Positions 13,901 to 24,640 of a stretch of DNA of 64,000 nt are shown here, piece by piece; within the stretch, counting starts at the first letter, position 1, and each line of letters begins with the position of its first letter. Below the pieces are notes generated by a model that made no database searches, was not told the DNA's origin, and was given only the letters and a program-made list of their open reading frames with translations. This DNA comes from Hepsetus odoe. Taxonomy: Eukaryota > Chordata > Actinopteri > Characiformes > Hepsetidae. A program made the translations under genes and the position numbers. Location of the stretch: assembly GCA_017165825.1 (NCBI GenBank), contig CM029377.1, positions 19,860,795 to 19,924,794 on the forward strand, read 5' to 3'.

Positions 13901-14501
13901 CGCCCTTATCCAGAGAGACTTCCATGTCCGAATAACAGGGACAGTCCCCCTGGAGCAACTCGGGGTTAAGGGTCTTGCTCAGGGACCTGGTGGTGCCAGA
14001 GGTGAGATTCGAACCTGTGACCTCTTGAGCCACAAGTCCATAGGCAAGTATCCTTCCACTAGACCACCACTGATTTGAGCAATAACAGCAATCATGGAAA
14101 CCCCTAAATACAAACCAGGTGAATGATCAGTCCCAATGCTAGCATTAAATAGAAATCTGTTTAAAAGAAAACTGTGGAAATGGTTTAATTTACATCTCAA
14201 CGGTCTATTCAGAAATGTTCAAAAAGGGTGCATAACTAACCCAAATGTGTTTGGTTCCTCTACTATCTTCATCTTTCCACCAAGTACAGCTGACCCTGGA
14301 AAAGAGTTTCACGTCTGCAGCTCAGCTCAGTTCATATTAATGCTACCGTTTGATACGTGTGCAAACAAATGTCAACCCACAGTTAAATAGACAACATTAA
14401 ACAAAAGTATAAACAAAGCCTGACATGTAGCTGGAATGTAGCTCGTTCTTACCCAGCAACGTCAGCCATAGCAGATTTCTAATGGCGAATGTGTAAAGCA
14501 T
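10399..14501 (-). CDS. GNPTG: N-acetylglucosamine-1-phosphotransferase gamma subunit
   Basis: Nine exons on the minus strand, all phase-consistent: 14501-14453, 14295-14241, 13860-13738, 13604-13521, 11799-11706, 11531-11417, 11233-11151, 10740-10618 and 10536-10399 (TAG stop). They total 864 bases, or 287 residues; the human protein is about 305. The gamma subunit helps the Golgi GlcNAc-1-phosphotransferase alpha2beta2gamma2 complex recognise lysosomal hydrolases for mannose-6-phosphate tagging. Landmarks in order: hydrophobic signal peptide starting MLYTFAIRNLLWLTLL; MKIVEEPNTFG; a Pro/Ser linker; the mannose-6-phosphate-receptor-homology domain with LAGKCFSYIEST, YKYEFCPFHN, RWNAYSGILG, GIWQEWEIQNNTF and MYSLMFETPLVCHTH; then the helical DMAP-like C-terminus (LFEDAGFLKK, EIERLRSLLTQHNI). 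An N-glycosylation site (NNTF) is present. Divergent from TSR3. The alternative start giving MADVAG is discarded because it would bypass the signal peptide. Confidence 0.93.
10889..10924. repeat. (ATT)n microsatellite
   Basis: About twelve ATT units inside GNPTG intron 7 (between exons 7 and 8). Confidence 0.9.
12131..12352 (+). mobile_element. tRNA-derived SINE
   Basis: A degenerate tRNA-like head with a B box ('gggtttggttccctc') is followed by the family body 'ccctgaggtacccttgagcaaggta' and the tail 'acaatgacaaggttagtcac'. It sits in GNPTG intron 4. Confidence 0.75.
12629..13180 (+). mobile_element. Tc1-derived short element, copy 2
   Basis: Complete inverted ends (TACAGTACTGTGCAAAAG and its inverse). 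The interior reads as the C-terminal part of a Tc1/mariner transposase: SPDLNIIQCVW, then DLWLVLQDVWNNLP, then KAKGGHTKY. The DLNPIE-type motif of Tc1 transposases is altered and a frameshift follows it. There is no N-terminal DNA-binding domain, so the copy is non-autonomous. It lies in GNPTG intron 4. Confidence 0.85.
13874..14076 (-). mobile_element. tRNA-derived SINE, 'aagagcgtctgctaaatg' family
   Basis: On the minus strand the tRNA-like head ('tggtctagtgg', then 'ggttcgaatctc') is followed by 'gagcaagacccttaacccc' and the tail 'ggataagggcgtctgctaaatccctg'. It sits in GNPTG intron 2. Related copies lie at 27091 and 36540. Confidence 0.8.
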
Positions 14502-15100
14502 GGCCTCAAACAGCTTTAACCTGCCACACAATCTGGAAAGAAACACTAGACTTCCGGGCTCGCGTGAGTCGCCATTTTGGTCAGCCGTTGTTTGATCACA
14601 TGACTGACCGTGAAGAAGGTTCGAGTCAGAGACTCCTCCCCCCGCCTCTTTGCTCCGCCTCTTTGCTCCGCCCCCTCGTCGTTTTAAAGCCTTGCTTATT
14701 GAAATCTGTGAAAAATAATCAGACAAAATGTTTTTTAAAAAAGAGATTGATAGAAGATAGTATTTGTTGATGCAAAAAAACACAACAAAGTAGAAAATAT
14801 AGCTTGAAAATAAGTTATCCATGTAAAAGTGGAAATTATTGCGTTTTAGCTTTTGTATTTTTTTTGTTTGTTTACAGTTCCCTCTGTTTCATTTTGGTTT
14901 GTTTTGTTTTTGTTTTTTTTTCGCACTAATCTGAGTTTTATGATCTGTTTTAATTTCTCTACAGGTTCTCTACAATATCTGTTCTCTGATTTTGTTTGGC
15001 ATAAAGCTCTTGTGTGGGCGGGGTTTCAGTGTTGCGGTCCCATTGGCTAAAGAGATTTTGAGCGACAGCCGAATGCGTCTCCGAACTGCCAATCAGTGAG
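14502..15100. promoter_or_regulatory. GNPTG promoter region with tandem GC boxes
   Basis: Directly upstream of the GNPTG start the sequence becomes CpG- and GC-rich. At 14641-14683 the unit 'cgcctctttgctc' is tandemly repeated and ends in CCGCCCCCTCG, which resembles clustered Sp1/KLF boxes. Further upstream a GGGCGGGG box lies near 15016-15023 and a CCATTGGCT (inverted CCAAT) near 15040. No TATA box is obvious. The assignment rests on position and motifs only. Confidence 0.5.
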
Positions 15101-15199
15101 AACTGGAAAGATAGTGATCTATTCTTGCTTCTCTTGTTGCTGATGTGGTTGATATTTCTGGAGTGGAGTGATATGTTATAACCTTTGACTTGCTCAGAC

Positions 15200-15405
15200 T
15201 ATTTCACACGGAATGTTAAAGTCCAGAAAAGCCAGAAAAGAGGAAAAGAGGAAAAGAGGAAGACTAAAGAGGAGGTTAATGGATGTGGTGAGAGAGGACA
15301 TGCAGGGGTCGGTTAGAAGGAGGAAGATGCAGAGGACAGGAAGAAATGATCCGCTGTGATAAACCCTAAACGGGAGCAACCGGAAGAAGAAGAAGAGACT
15401 ATTTA
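15200..15405 (+). mobile_element. RTE-like LINE 3' end
   Basis: The sequence 'gaggttaatggatgtggtgagagaggacatgcag' followed by 'gaagatgcagaggacaggaagaaatgatccgctgtg' is the conserved C-terminal coding end of RTE-type fish LINEs (a 'MDVVREDMQ'-like peptide). It ends in a GAA run. It lies between GNPTG and TSR3. Confidence 0.65.
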
Positions 15406-15711
15406 ATGTGGAAAAGCCTTATGTCTGTTTTACCTTTATTATTCAGGTTTGACAGACTCCAGGAAATTGTTATATACTTTTTGATATTTCTATATATGTA
15501 TATGTACATCTCATACCCTCCAGGGCTGATGTTTAATGTAGCGTGATCATATTTTGATTTTCAAAAGCAGAACACCAGAGGATGGTGGCTTAGTGCTGAC
15601 TGTAAAAAGCAATTGTCATCATGAAAGCAATGGCATGAAGTTTTAAGCTAATCAAAAAAAACAGGCAGACATGTGACAAGCTTAATGGCTATTTTTTGGT
15701 TGGTAATATGA

Positions 15712-15884
15712 AAGTGAACATGAACCATACACACGCGTGCAGCCTGGGTCAGCTATTTAAAGTGCCCGGGGAGCAGTGATGGGGATGGTACCTTGCTCAA
15801 GGGTACATCAAGGCAGCCTATTGGTCTGAGATTTGAACCCATGACCTTTGGGTCCTCCCTAACCACTAGACCACTGCTGCCCCT
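15712..15884 (-). mobile_element. tRNA-derived SINE
   Basis: Minus-strand copy: 'ggggagcagtgatggggatggtaccttgctcaagggta' is followed by the reversed head 'ctaaccactagaccactgctgcccc'. Confidence 0.75.
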
Positions 15885-15899
15885 TATGTAATATAGCTA

Positions 15900-16660
15900 A
15901 ATTCTTAAAAAAATATAATGTTAATAAAAAATATTTGTTTGCAGATTTTTGACCATTGGTGATTCTTACTACATAGCTTTCAGCTACAGAGTGACATTGT
16001 GGTTAATGTTTCCAAGGGCCATATGGGATGTCTTGGTGGAGAGTTCATGCCAGTCCCCACCACTGTGGACTGTTGAAACATTGCCATTGACTTTCTCCAT
16101 CTGTCCATCGGTGGACCTGTGAAGACTCCATCAATGCAAAGGTTGGAATTGAGGGCCCCTGACTGTACAGCTCCAAGGAGCCTTTCTAGATAGTTCTCCT
16201 GGCAGTAAATGGGAGATAAGTGATAAAGGTTTTCTGCCTTCACCCTCGGTCAACACATTTACAGCAGATGAGGCCTTTCTGCTTCATCTGGACCTCATGT
16301 TGCCTGTTCCAGGAACCACTCAGACAGGTGCACTAAAATGGGCATAAAACACGCATAACTGGGAGTGCTCTAAAATATGTGACCACAATAACCAAAAAAA
16401 TGACATTCTATATGAGAACATACTAAACAATTACTGAAAAGAAATTATACACACATAAGAATGCTAAGAACAGATGAGCTTCAAGAAACAAATATCTGGA
16501 TGTGTGAGATACAGGGAAAGGGATTCACTAACAACCCTCACAGAGCTGTCAGCTGTCTCCAGGTGTCAGTGATGTTTGTGTGTCCAGACTTCTGTTTTGT
16601 ACACCAGTTTGACATTTGTAACATTAGATCCTGTCCAACTGTCGTGAATAACATTTTACA
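15900..16660. other. Spacer between GNPTG and TSR3, no gene seen
   Basis: No exon of either neighbour falls here; both genes are fully accounted for elsewhere. The minus-strand open frame at 15980-16243 has no recognisable domain or splice context. Confidence 0.45.
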
Positions 16661-17225
16661 TCGATAACTGGCGTAATGACGTAATACGTCGCGCATGCGT
16701 AGTCCAAGTCGGGTTTCCGGTCTAAATCGGGTAGCAACAGTTGTCCTGAGCGTCCTTTAGGAGGCCTCTTCCTATTTGAACGTGAACACAAAATTAATCA
16801 AATTTTGATTGATTTTATTTCAGGCGGTTTATCTGTTTGTTTATTTCATTTTTTATTCGCGTTTCACCCTTAATCCGGGAGGTTATCACTAGCCTGTATT
16901 AGAGGGAAATGAATAACGCGCCCACTCTCCGCCTGTAGGGGGCAGCCGAGCGCCATGGAGTCACTGTGACAGAAAACCTGTAGAGGAAGCGGGTTCATGT
17001 TTATCAGCATGGCAGCTAAAATAATAAAAATTACAGAGATTAAGTGACTATTAAAAGCAGATCTAAGGCAGACTCAAACTTCAACACCGTACCAGGGTAG
17101 TAAAACCCATAAAAGTTGTGCCTGCTGGTCTCTCCGCGGTTGCTGGCCTGTTTTCAGGGAGTTCTTGAGGAACCAATAGATACGGAACCCTCTGGCTGTT
17201 GATATTTCAACTGCAAATCGCTGCT
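16661..17225 (+). promoter_or_regulatory. TSR3 promoter / CpG-rich region
   Basis: CpG-rich sequence ending at the TSR3 start codon. A TGACGTAA (CRE/ATF-like) lies at 16677-16684, a GCGCATGCG (NRF1-like) at 16691-16699 and an ETS-type TTTCCGG at 16714-16720. This combination is typical of TATA-less promoters of ribosome-biogenesis genes. No transcription start site can be fixed from sequence alone. Confidence 0.55.
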
Positions 17226-20200
17226 ATGGGCCGCAAAAAGCAGCTTCACAGCGATCGGATGGTCAACAGAGGAAAAGACAAGCGACACAGGATGAAAGGA
17301 AAGTCACTGGAGACGTTTACCGAAGAGATGCACGAGGTTTTGCAAGGTGTGTTGTAAAAAGAGTCAGAATATAAAGAGGAGAGGGCTGGGGTTAGTGTTA
17401 CTCATACACGTTTAAATTGTGTTTTCTGTGTTCAGCCTTGTGTGTGGTGCGTGTCCTGATAAATTGGTCATAGTACAGTTGCCTTAACATTGCCCTAAAG
17501 AAGGTGTTCACTTAACTCAGTAATTCAGCTGATGTGGGGCACTTACTTAAGCAGTGTTTCCCAGACCTGATCTACCTGATCAAGTTTAGCTGGGCTGGGG
17601 ATTACAGGGAGGTCACACTGGCAATACGTAACCCAAATGTGTTCGATTCTTCTGCTGTCTTAAGCTGCCCACCCAGCCCAACTGACCCAGCAACAGAGTT
17701 TCACAGATCTGCAGATCAGCTCAGTGGGTTGTAATTAAGGGATACGGCAAGACAAATTGTTCACTTTTGAGAAATTGAGCACAGCTAATTACCAAGGCTT
17801 TCAAGGTGTGGAGACATAAGAGCAGGAAAAACACTAAAATAGGAGGATGTGCCTTCAGGACCAAATTCAAGAATCACTGCTGTCTGGAACTGCATTCATC
17901 ATGTAACAGAAGAGAAGTTAGATCCTGTTCTCCCCTTTGGTTCCTTTTTGTCTAAAATAAAACTCAAATAATAATAGCGACTAAATGGAAAAAAAACTGG
18001 TAGAAAAAGCAAAAAAAAGCACTTTACAAATTCTCCTGAGCGGAAAACCTATGTGGTGACCTGTACAATTCCAACAAAAATAAATTTCTCTACATGAGAC
18101 TGAATTAATGAAGCTGCAGAGTGAGGCCGTACGTTGATATTTGGGACATAACATTTATCAGTGAATGCAAATTTTGTTTGCGTTTGTGTTTCAGCAAGTG
18201 AAGAAGCAGAAGCTGCAGGACATATTAAGCTGCCATGTCCGTTGGCAATGTGGGAGTTGGGTCACTGTGACCCTAAGCGCTGTACGGGACGAAAACTGGC
18301 AAGAAAAGGTTTTGTGCGCTGCCTTCGACTCAACCAGCGCTTCACGGGCCTCATCCTCAGCCCTATGGGCACCAAATATGTCACACCTGCAGACAAGTAT
18401 GGCTCACTTACACACCCAGCATGCATACTTGAGTCCCTGGGCTGTCAAACATTTGCTAGATCAAAACCTATTGATGATGATATTTCTGTTGCAACCTGTT
18501 TGTCAGTCTGTTAGTCACTAACTCTTATGTTACAATGGCTTCAGGTAAGGATGTTTAGTACAAATTTCAGTCTAATTTTGTGAAAACGAAGCTATTGATA
18601 AGACTTAAGATAATTGCATAAATGAGAGATATATCTAGTACAGATAATAACTGCATGATTTAAGTTCCTGTTTTTTAAATAGAGGTTTTGTTTGTTTTTT
18701 TTTAATCAAGAAAAATCTTTGACTTGTAATGGGAGGTCCTAATAAAGCTGTTTCAATTATTGCTGCCACTAACCCCCCCCCCTCCATTACAACTCTCACT
18801 GAAAGCCCACTTTTCTTTAGATCTGATTGGCCAGTGTAGAAAAAATGCGAATGATGGCTACTGCTTCCAGATTATCCCTTTTTTCAACTTGAAGCATGCT
18901 TACACTCAAAAAAACGCTTAAGCACAGGGCGTATAAAATGGAGGGAACCCGGAGGAAAAAGGTGCTTCGTGTTTGAAAAGCATGTTCAGTGTGACCAATA
19001 TCAACACACAGTTGTTTCAAACTACATCATATTGTTGAGAAATCGCCAAACGATTTATGTGGTTTCTTTATTTCTGTGATTTCTGAAAGTGTTAAAGGAC
19101 ACAAGTTGGGGCAGCGGTGGCCTAGTGGTTAGGGAGTTGGCCCTGCATCAGAAGATTGTGGGTTCGATTCCCTCACAAGTAGGTTGCCCTGAGGTACCCC
19201 TGAGCAAGGTACCGTCCCCATCACTGCTCCCCGGGCGCTTTCAATAGCTGCCCACTGCTGCACGGTGTTTGTGTGCATGGATTAAAAGCAGAGGTCCAAT
19301 TTCGTTGTGGTTCACGCTTGCTGTGCTGTGACCTCACAATGACATGGGTTGAAAGAAAAGAAAGAAAAAAGAAAGTTTTGGTGAAGCAGCTTTGAAGCTG
19401 TTGTATATAATTTCAACAACAGTGGGAGAAACATGAAGATGGGTTACTTTTTACTTGTCAGGGAGATTGTGGCTCAGAGTGGAGTTGCGGTGATTGACTG
19501 TTCGTGGGCAAGACTTGAAGATACACCCTTCAGTAAGATGGTTGGCTCCCACCCAAGACTCCTTCCATACCTTGTGGCAGCTAATCCTGTGAATTATGGC
19601 AAGCCCTGTAAACTGAGCTGTGTGGAGGCCTATGCTGCCACCTTCTGCATTGTAGGTAAGCAGTTGTCCAGTAAGTGTTTTTATTGTACAGATGTGGCCA
19701 AAAGTTTTGAGAATGACACAAGTATTGGTTTTCACAAAGTTTGCTGCTTCATTGTTTTTAGATCTCTTTTGTCAGATATTTCTAAGGTTATACTGAAGTA
19801 TAATTACATTCATTTCTTAAGCTTCAAAGGCTTTTAGTTAAATTAAGGTTATGCAAAGAGTTCATTTTTGCATCGTTTTGGCTTTGCAGATAATTGCACT
19901 TCATCTGATCACTTTCATAACATTCTGGAGTTTCTGCAAATTGGTATCATAAAACTGAGACAGCAAACTTTGTGGAAATAGATTTTTGTGTCATTCTCAA
20001 AACATTTGCCCACAGCTGTAGATATTCCTATGGAGTTTAATGTTCGCTCACTGCTTATTACTGCAATATGATCATATTGATTCCAAACAAGATCAATTTC
20101 ATTATTTCATGATACACTTTGTTAAGCATACCATGCACATTGTCTGTACTTTAAAGAAACAACACACGTCATGTGTGAGATGCTGCATGAAAGTTATCTT

Positions 20201-23200
20201 TTAGCATGGTACCACTCTGTGCCATATTTATGAAATTATGAAATATTAATATATAATGGATTAGTGCAAAACTAAGGGAACAGTTGGAAAAAAAAAATAA
20301 TTTATGGAATAATGTTTTCCCTCTCTTGAGGTCCAGTATGTTAAATAATTATTTTGGCAAAACCTGCTAATCATACAGAAAAAAATACAGTTTAAAGAAT
20401 GCAAATCTGGATAATGCAACACACCCCATGTATCACTGAAAAGTGAGATTGAAAGTGTCCTCGGTTTTTGATTAACAGTGTGTCAAGCTGTCTGTGCATG
20501 CTTTTGTGTTTGAATGTGTTTCAGGTTTTCAGGACCTGGCAGTACTTCTGTTGAAAAAGTTCAAGTGGGGAGAGGGGTTTCTTGAGCTGAATAAGACACT
20601 TCTGGAGCGCTATGCTGCCAGCAAATCTGAAGAGGAGCTGCTTGCTGTGGAGAAAGATTACCTGCACGCTACCCCTCCAGAGGAAGACATAGGTATGAGA
20701 TGAAATCAGCCCCTTCATGAAAGTGCCATCCCTGCATCAAGCTAATTCAACAACTCAATATTTGGTAGCTTCCATGCTTGACCATCTTGAAGTGGCATTT
20801 TGCTTGCTCCTGGGCCAGAAAATGTGGACTCCTAAGCACTGGGATAAGAGTGTCTGCTAAATGCTATCAAACATTAATTAAAAATTGTAGAATTTCTCTG
20901 GCCAAGCTCATTGTATAGGAGTTTCACGGGCTTGAAATTAAATTTATTTCCTTGTTCTTTGGCCAAAAAAATTTAATGAACAATTAATTAAATAAGTCTT
21001 TGCCCAAATTCCAAATATGTATTTATTTAGCTTGTAGCATATATTCAGCCAGTGGTGGCCTAGTGGTTAGGGTGTTGGCCTCGTGATCGGGGAATCGGGG
21101 GTTCGAACCCCTTCCCGATGGGTTGCCCTGAGGTACCCTTGAGCAAGGTGCCGTCCCCGTCCCGCTCCTCCCTGCGATGGGCTGGCGACCTGTCCAGGGT
21201 GCGTCCCCCGTCCTCATTTCTCTATTAGTAAATACTAAGTATGGTCCCCAAACTCTTCAGCCATGTGGTCATTGCTCAATAGCCTACAATTGTGTTTGGT
21301 ATTTAAAAGTTCTAGGCTCCACTTGCAACATAGAAAAACGAATGGGTGTCGTTTTGTTTTAAAGTGATGTGAAAGTGGCTATTCTTGTCATTGTGAAACG
21401 CAGCACAACACAACGAAATTCAACCTCAGTGTTTCACCCATACACACGTGCAGCAGTGATGGCGACGGTACCTTGCTCAAGGGTACCTCAGGGCAACCTA
21501 CTGGTCTGGGATTTGAACCCATGACCTTCTGATCCTGGTGACGACTCCTTTACCACTAGGCCTCCGCTGCTCCGCCTTTTTAGGTTTTATTTCATTTATA
21601 ACATTTTGCTTTATCTTTATATAATTTTCGTTTTAAGGTTTTATGACATCAGCTTGTCAGAGAGTGAGCACTCAGGAATTCACTTTCTATTGGACAATGT
21701 GCTATTCTGGATACTGAATCTATTGCTTGAGAAACTCATGCAACTCTGACTCTGGGGAAAAAATAAATCTTAACTCAAATTGCAATAAAATATTATTTTG
21801 GTATTGTCGTAGTAGTAACAGTATAGAGGTCTTGTTTATTTAGTAAACTGCACATATCTCGCTTATTAGTGTTTCATGTTTCAATTTTTGGATTGTTTCT
21901 TTTTGATCTGATTATAACTGAATAATAAATGGATTATTCCAACTATAGTTTACTACAGAAGCGTGTGAACTATACAGTACAACAGAATGATTGAGCTTCC
22001 TTTGTTTATATTTAAATTAATATGGCATTTCATCAACATCTACAGACTGTCACAAAATTACATAAATGTTCAATTGAATTATTCAAGTCATCTCAGTTTG
22101 CTTTTTTATTTCATGTTGAAGTTGCAATGTTTTCCCAGGTTTCTGTTATGAAGTCTTGTTCCACTTACAAATACTAAATTGAACTGTTACAAGAAACACA
22201 CTGAAAAACTGAACTGAAGAGCTAAAAATGTTCTTAAAGGGTTTATAAAGGATAACTACACTATAGGCCGTAGCAGGATCACTGATAAGGAAGTTTATAT
22301 TTAAAATTTCAGTTCAGTTTCAGACAGAAGGGGTGTCAAACTCAATCGCACAGGGGGCCAAAACTCAAAGCACACTTTAGGTCGCGGGCTAAACATTTAT
22401 TGAACATAAATATGAATTGAAATAGGATACAGTATTTTTCCAAAATAAATAAACTGAAACTTAAAATATTTTGCTCTCCATAAAAATATCCCCTGTCAAA
22501 ACGATACATAATCCAAAATGTAAACATGCTGCAAAAAACCTGAAAATATAAGTAAAAATTAAGTTTTTAAGTAAAAGTTAAAAAAAAATAACAAATAAAA
22601 TTTTCCATTTTCTTTGCTCTTATGCCATTTTGTCGGAGCTGGATGCTTGGCATCTTTTCTTGGCAACAAGTTTGTTTATGTTTAGTCATCGTTAGGGCTC
22701 GCCTTGACTTGAAATCAGGGTTGTAAACATCAACAGACGCTTGATTGATGTGACGTAATTGATGTGGAAATGATCACAAGTAGCCTATAATTTGGTAAGG
22801 TAGCTGTTGTGCTGCATTATGGGAGTTTGTGTGTTATCGGTTATTTGAAGAAAAAAAAAAAGATTTATCTTTTATAGAAGATATATAAGAGATATATATA
22901 TATATATTTATCTCACGGGCCGGATATAATTGTACGCCAGGCCTTGAATTTGACACATGATGTAATGTATACATGCCTTAATATTTTGGTGACCATACTT
23001 TTATCACGGACGAAGTCTTTGTACCACCGGTTAAAATTGAATAGGATTCTTATATGTTTAATATGTTTAGGATTTTTTTTTCATTCTATGTTGGGTATAT
23101 ATATTTTTTTGTTTGTTTTTGATGCAACAGATTCAGAAATTGCCATTGTCATGCATTGTTACAGATATTGTTGTTTTATCAAAAATAGCTTTGAAAGCTC

Positions 23201-23707
23201 TTTTTATTTTTCAGCTTGAGGAACACATACAAAGCGAAACTAAAAAAAAGCTAGTGAGAAAATTGCTTGCAAAATCAAATACTTTCGCAATAGTCACTAA
23301 AAAGGCCGCAGGACCTTAGTGAGACTGAACTGTAGAAGTGCAATGTGGACATGATGATTTAGTTTGCTTGTTTGTTTGATTCAGATCCTTTTGATGTTGA
23401 CTCTGGAAGAGAGTGCATGAACCTGAATAGGCCACTGGGGTAAGAATAATGTCTCTAAATCATGTTATGATTTTAATATCAGCATCAAGTTGTCTGAGCA
23501 AACCCTTTTAGACTAATGTTAGTATATATCACATTTGTACCTTATGTTTTTGGGAGTGCTGCTTTGACCTATCATGACTCAGGGGTGTGTGTTTGTGCCT
23601 GTAGGGTGGGAGAGGACGACACTGAAAGTTGTGAGGAAGAGACATCAGAAGATGAGGAAGAGGAAGATGATGCAGAAGGTTCTGAGGAAGAGGATGATAG
23701 AGAGTGA
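17226..23707 (+). CDS. TSR3: 18S rRNA aminocarboxypropyltransferase
   Basis: Six phase-consistent exons: 17226-17346, 18195-18396, 19462-19655, 20525-20692, 23385-23439 and 23605-23707 (TGA stop); 843 bases, 280 residues. TSR3 transfers the 3-amino-3-carboxypropyl group of S-adenosylmethionine to the hypermodified pseudouridine of 18S rRNA, a late cytoplasmic step of small-subunit maturation. Visible landmarks: basic N-terminus (MGRKKQLHSDRM), LPCPLAMWELGHCDPKRCTG, LILSPMGTKYVTPADK, SGVAVIDCSWARL, LLPYLVAANPVNYGKPCKLS, CVEAYAATFCIVGFQDLA, LLKKFKWGEGFLELN, DPFDVDSGRE, then a short acidic tail of Glu/Asp/Ser. Length and order fit the vertebrate family. Divergent from GNPTG, as in mammals. An AATAAA at 23912 is a plausible poly-A signal. 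Confidence 0.95.
17552..17879. mobile_element. hAT-like MITE carrying a GNPTG exon 2 fragment
   Basis: The left end is CAGTGTTTCCCAGACCTG. The right end, inverted, gives CAGTGATTCTTGAATTTGG with the family block 'gcaggaaaaacactaaaata'. The right half matches the MITE seen at 451-612. The middle (about 17620-17765) does not belong to the family and instead resembles GNPTG exon 2 with its flanks. No matching target duplication is visible, so the borders may be altered. It sits in TSR3 intron 1. Confidence 0.55.
17633..17687 (-). pseudogene. Relic copy of GNPTG exon 2
   Basis: This 55-bp segment has exactly the length of GNPTG exon 2 (14241-14295). On the minus strand it reads SVGLGGQLKTAEESNTFG where the real exon reads SAVLGGKMKIVEEPNTFG, without indels. 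The GT donor is kept but the acceptor AG has become TG. Homology extends outside the exon on both sides (to about 17620 and 17765), so this is a genomic duplication rather than a retrocopy. It lies in TSR3 intron 1, on the opposite strand from TSR3. Confidence 0.7.
19108..19348 (+). mobile_element. tRNA-derived SINE
   Basis: Near-complete copy in TSR3 intron 2. Box A 'gtggcctagtggttaggg' and box B 'gggttcgattccc' are followed by the body 'ccctgaggtacccctgagcaaggtaccgtcc' and the tail 'cacaatgacatgg'. Confidence 0.85.
19686..20020. mobile_element. Tc1/mariner-type MITE
   Basis: Terminal inverted repeats of about 30 bp: TACAGATGTGGCCAAAAG with 'ttttgagaatgacac' at the left, mirrored by 'gtgtcattctcaaaaca' and TTTGCCCACAGCTGTA at the right. 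The element starts and ends in TA, as expected for Tc1/mariner target sites. About 335 bp, non-coding, in TSR3 intron 3. Confidence 0.8.
21048..21218 (+). mobile_element. tRNA-derived SINE, variant tail
   Basis: Head 'gtggcctagtggttagggtgttgg' with box B 'gggttcgaacccc', then body and the variant tail 'ctgcgatgggctggcgacctgtccagg'. It lies in TSR3 intron 4. The same variant occurs at 51463, 52193 and 52577. Confidence 0.85.
21368..21575 (-). mobile_element. tRNA-derived SINE
   Basis: Reverse-oriented copy in TSR3 intron 4: tail 'cattgtgaaacgcagcacaacacaacgaaattcaa', body 'ggtaccttgctcaagggtacctcagggcaacc', head complement 'taccactaggcctccgctgc'. With the + copy at 21048 it forms an imperfect inverted pair. 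Confidence 0.85.
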
Positions 23708-24640
23708 AGCTGAAGAGCATAAAAAAAAAAACTTTCATACATGTAAAAAAAGCAGTTAATAGACTAAGTTAGTGCTCAATTCTGAAAAACAGAGAGACTT
23801 ATTATGTATTATACTTGGTCACCTCTCACCACTACACTGCTCAATATGCTAAAAGATCTTAGGGTGATTATTTTTACAGTTTGTACTATATGTACAATAA
23901 TACTTATTATTAATAAACAAATATATTTTGAAAAGAAAATTGCAAAAGATTTATTTTGGCATAAAGTGTCAGCAGTAACTAGCTTTAGGTTGTTTTTGAG
24001 TAAACTCACTCCTAAATCTTTAGACCTCATTTTCAGGATGGAGATCAAACGCACTGTTCTTTTTTTTTTTTTATTTTATAGATGGATTCAAATAAATATA
24101 TATTACTAAAATATATATATATATAAGTTTTTATTCAGAAATAATTCACATAACTTCCAACCCAAGTTTCTCCAGATGTCCAAATTAAATATTTATCAGT
24201 GGTGAATACTGATCATGATCAGTATCTATCCTACAAAAAAAGGTCCAGCATGGATCTTCTTAGTGCCATCATTGAAGAAAGAGTATTTGCATTATCTACT
24301 TCAGCAGAAGCGAAAAAAGTGTTCAAGAGGAAACAGAAACACCTGCTGCTCTGTATTTTTTTTTTTTTTAAGCTTCCCTTGAAGTAAGTGTGCCGTAGGG
24401 GCTATTAAATTCAGCATGGGGTCTTCTTGAGCGGTGGCTTTTGAATCTGAAAGGTTTCCTTCCCCAAACACAACCTGTACAGCTTCCCCTAAATGGCTGA
24501 CTAACCTCCACCCTTCTTTCTTTGCTTACTGTCATCTCAACTTTTTATTCTTTCTCATTGCCAGCAGAGTTCTCAAATAGGCTTCTCTTTGGATAGGAAT
24601 CCCATGCAAAGAAATATCTTTACAGAGGTATTTTTTGCTC
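23708..24640. other. TSR3 3' flank, no further gene seen
   Basis: Contains the likely TSR3 poly-A signal (AATAAA at 23912-23917), a short (AT)n near 24112-24125 and poly-T runs. No coding signal. Confidence 0.45.

Noticed and set aside
14453..14478. Alternative GNPTG start giving MADVAG joined to the IWQEWE exon
   Set aside because: The phases fit by chance, but four intervening exons encode conserved GNPTG residues and the upstream ATG gives a signal peptide.
15980..16243. Minus-strand 87-residue frame between GNPTG and TSR3
   Set aside because: No recognisable domain, and both neighbouring genes are complete without it.
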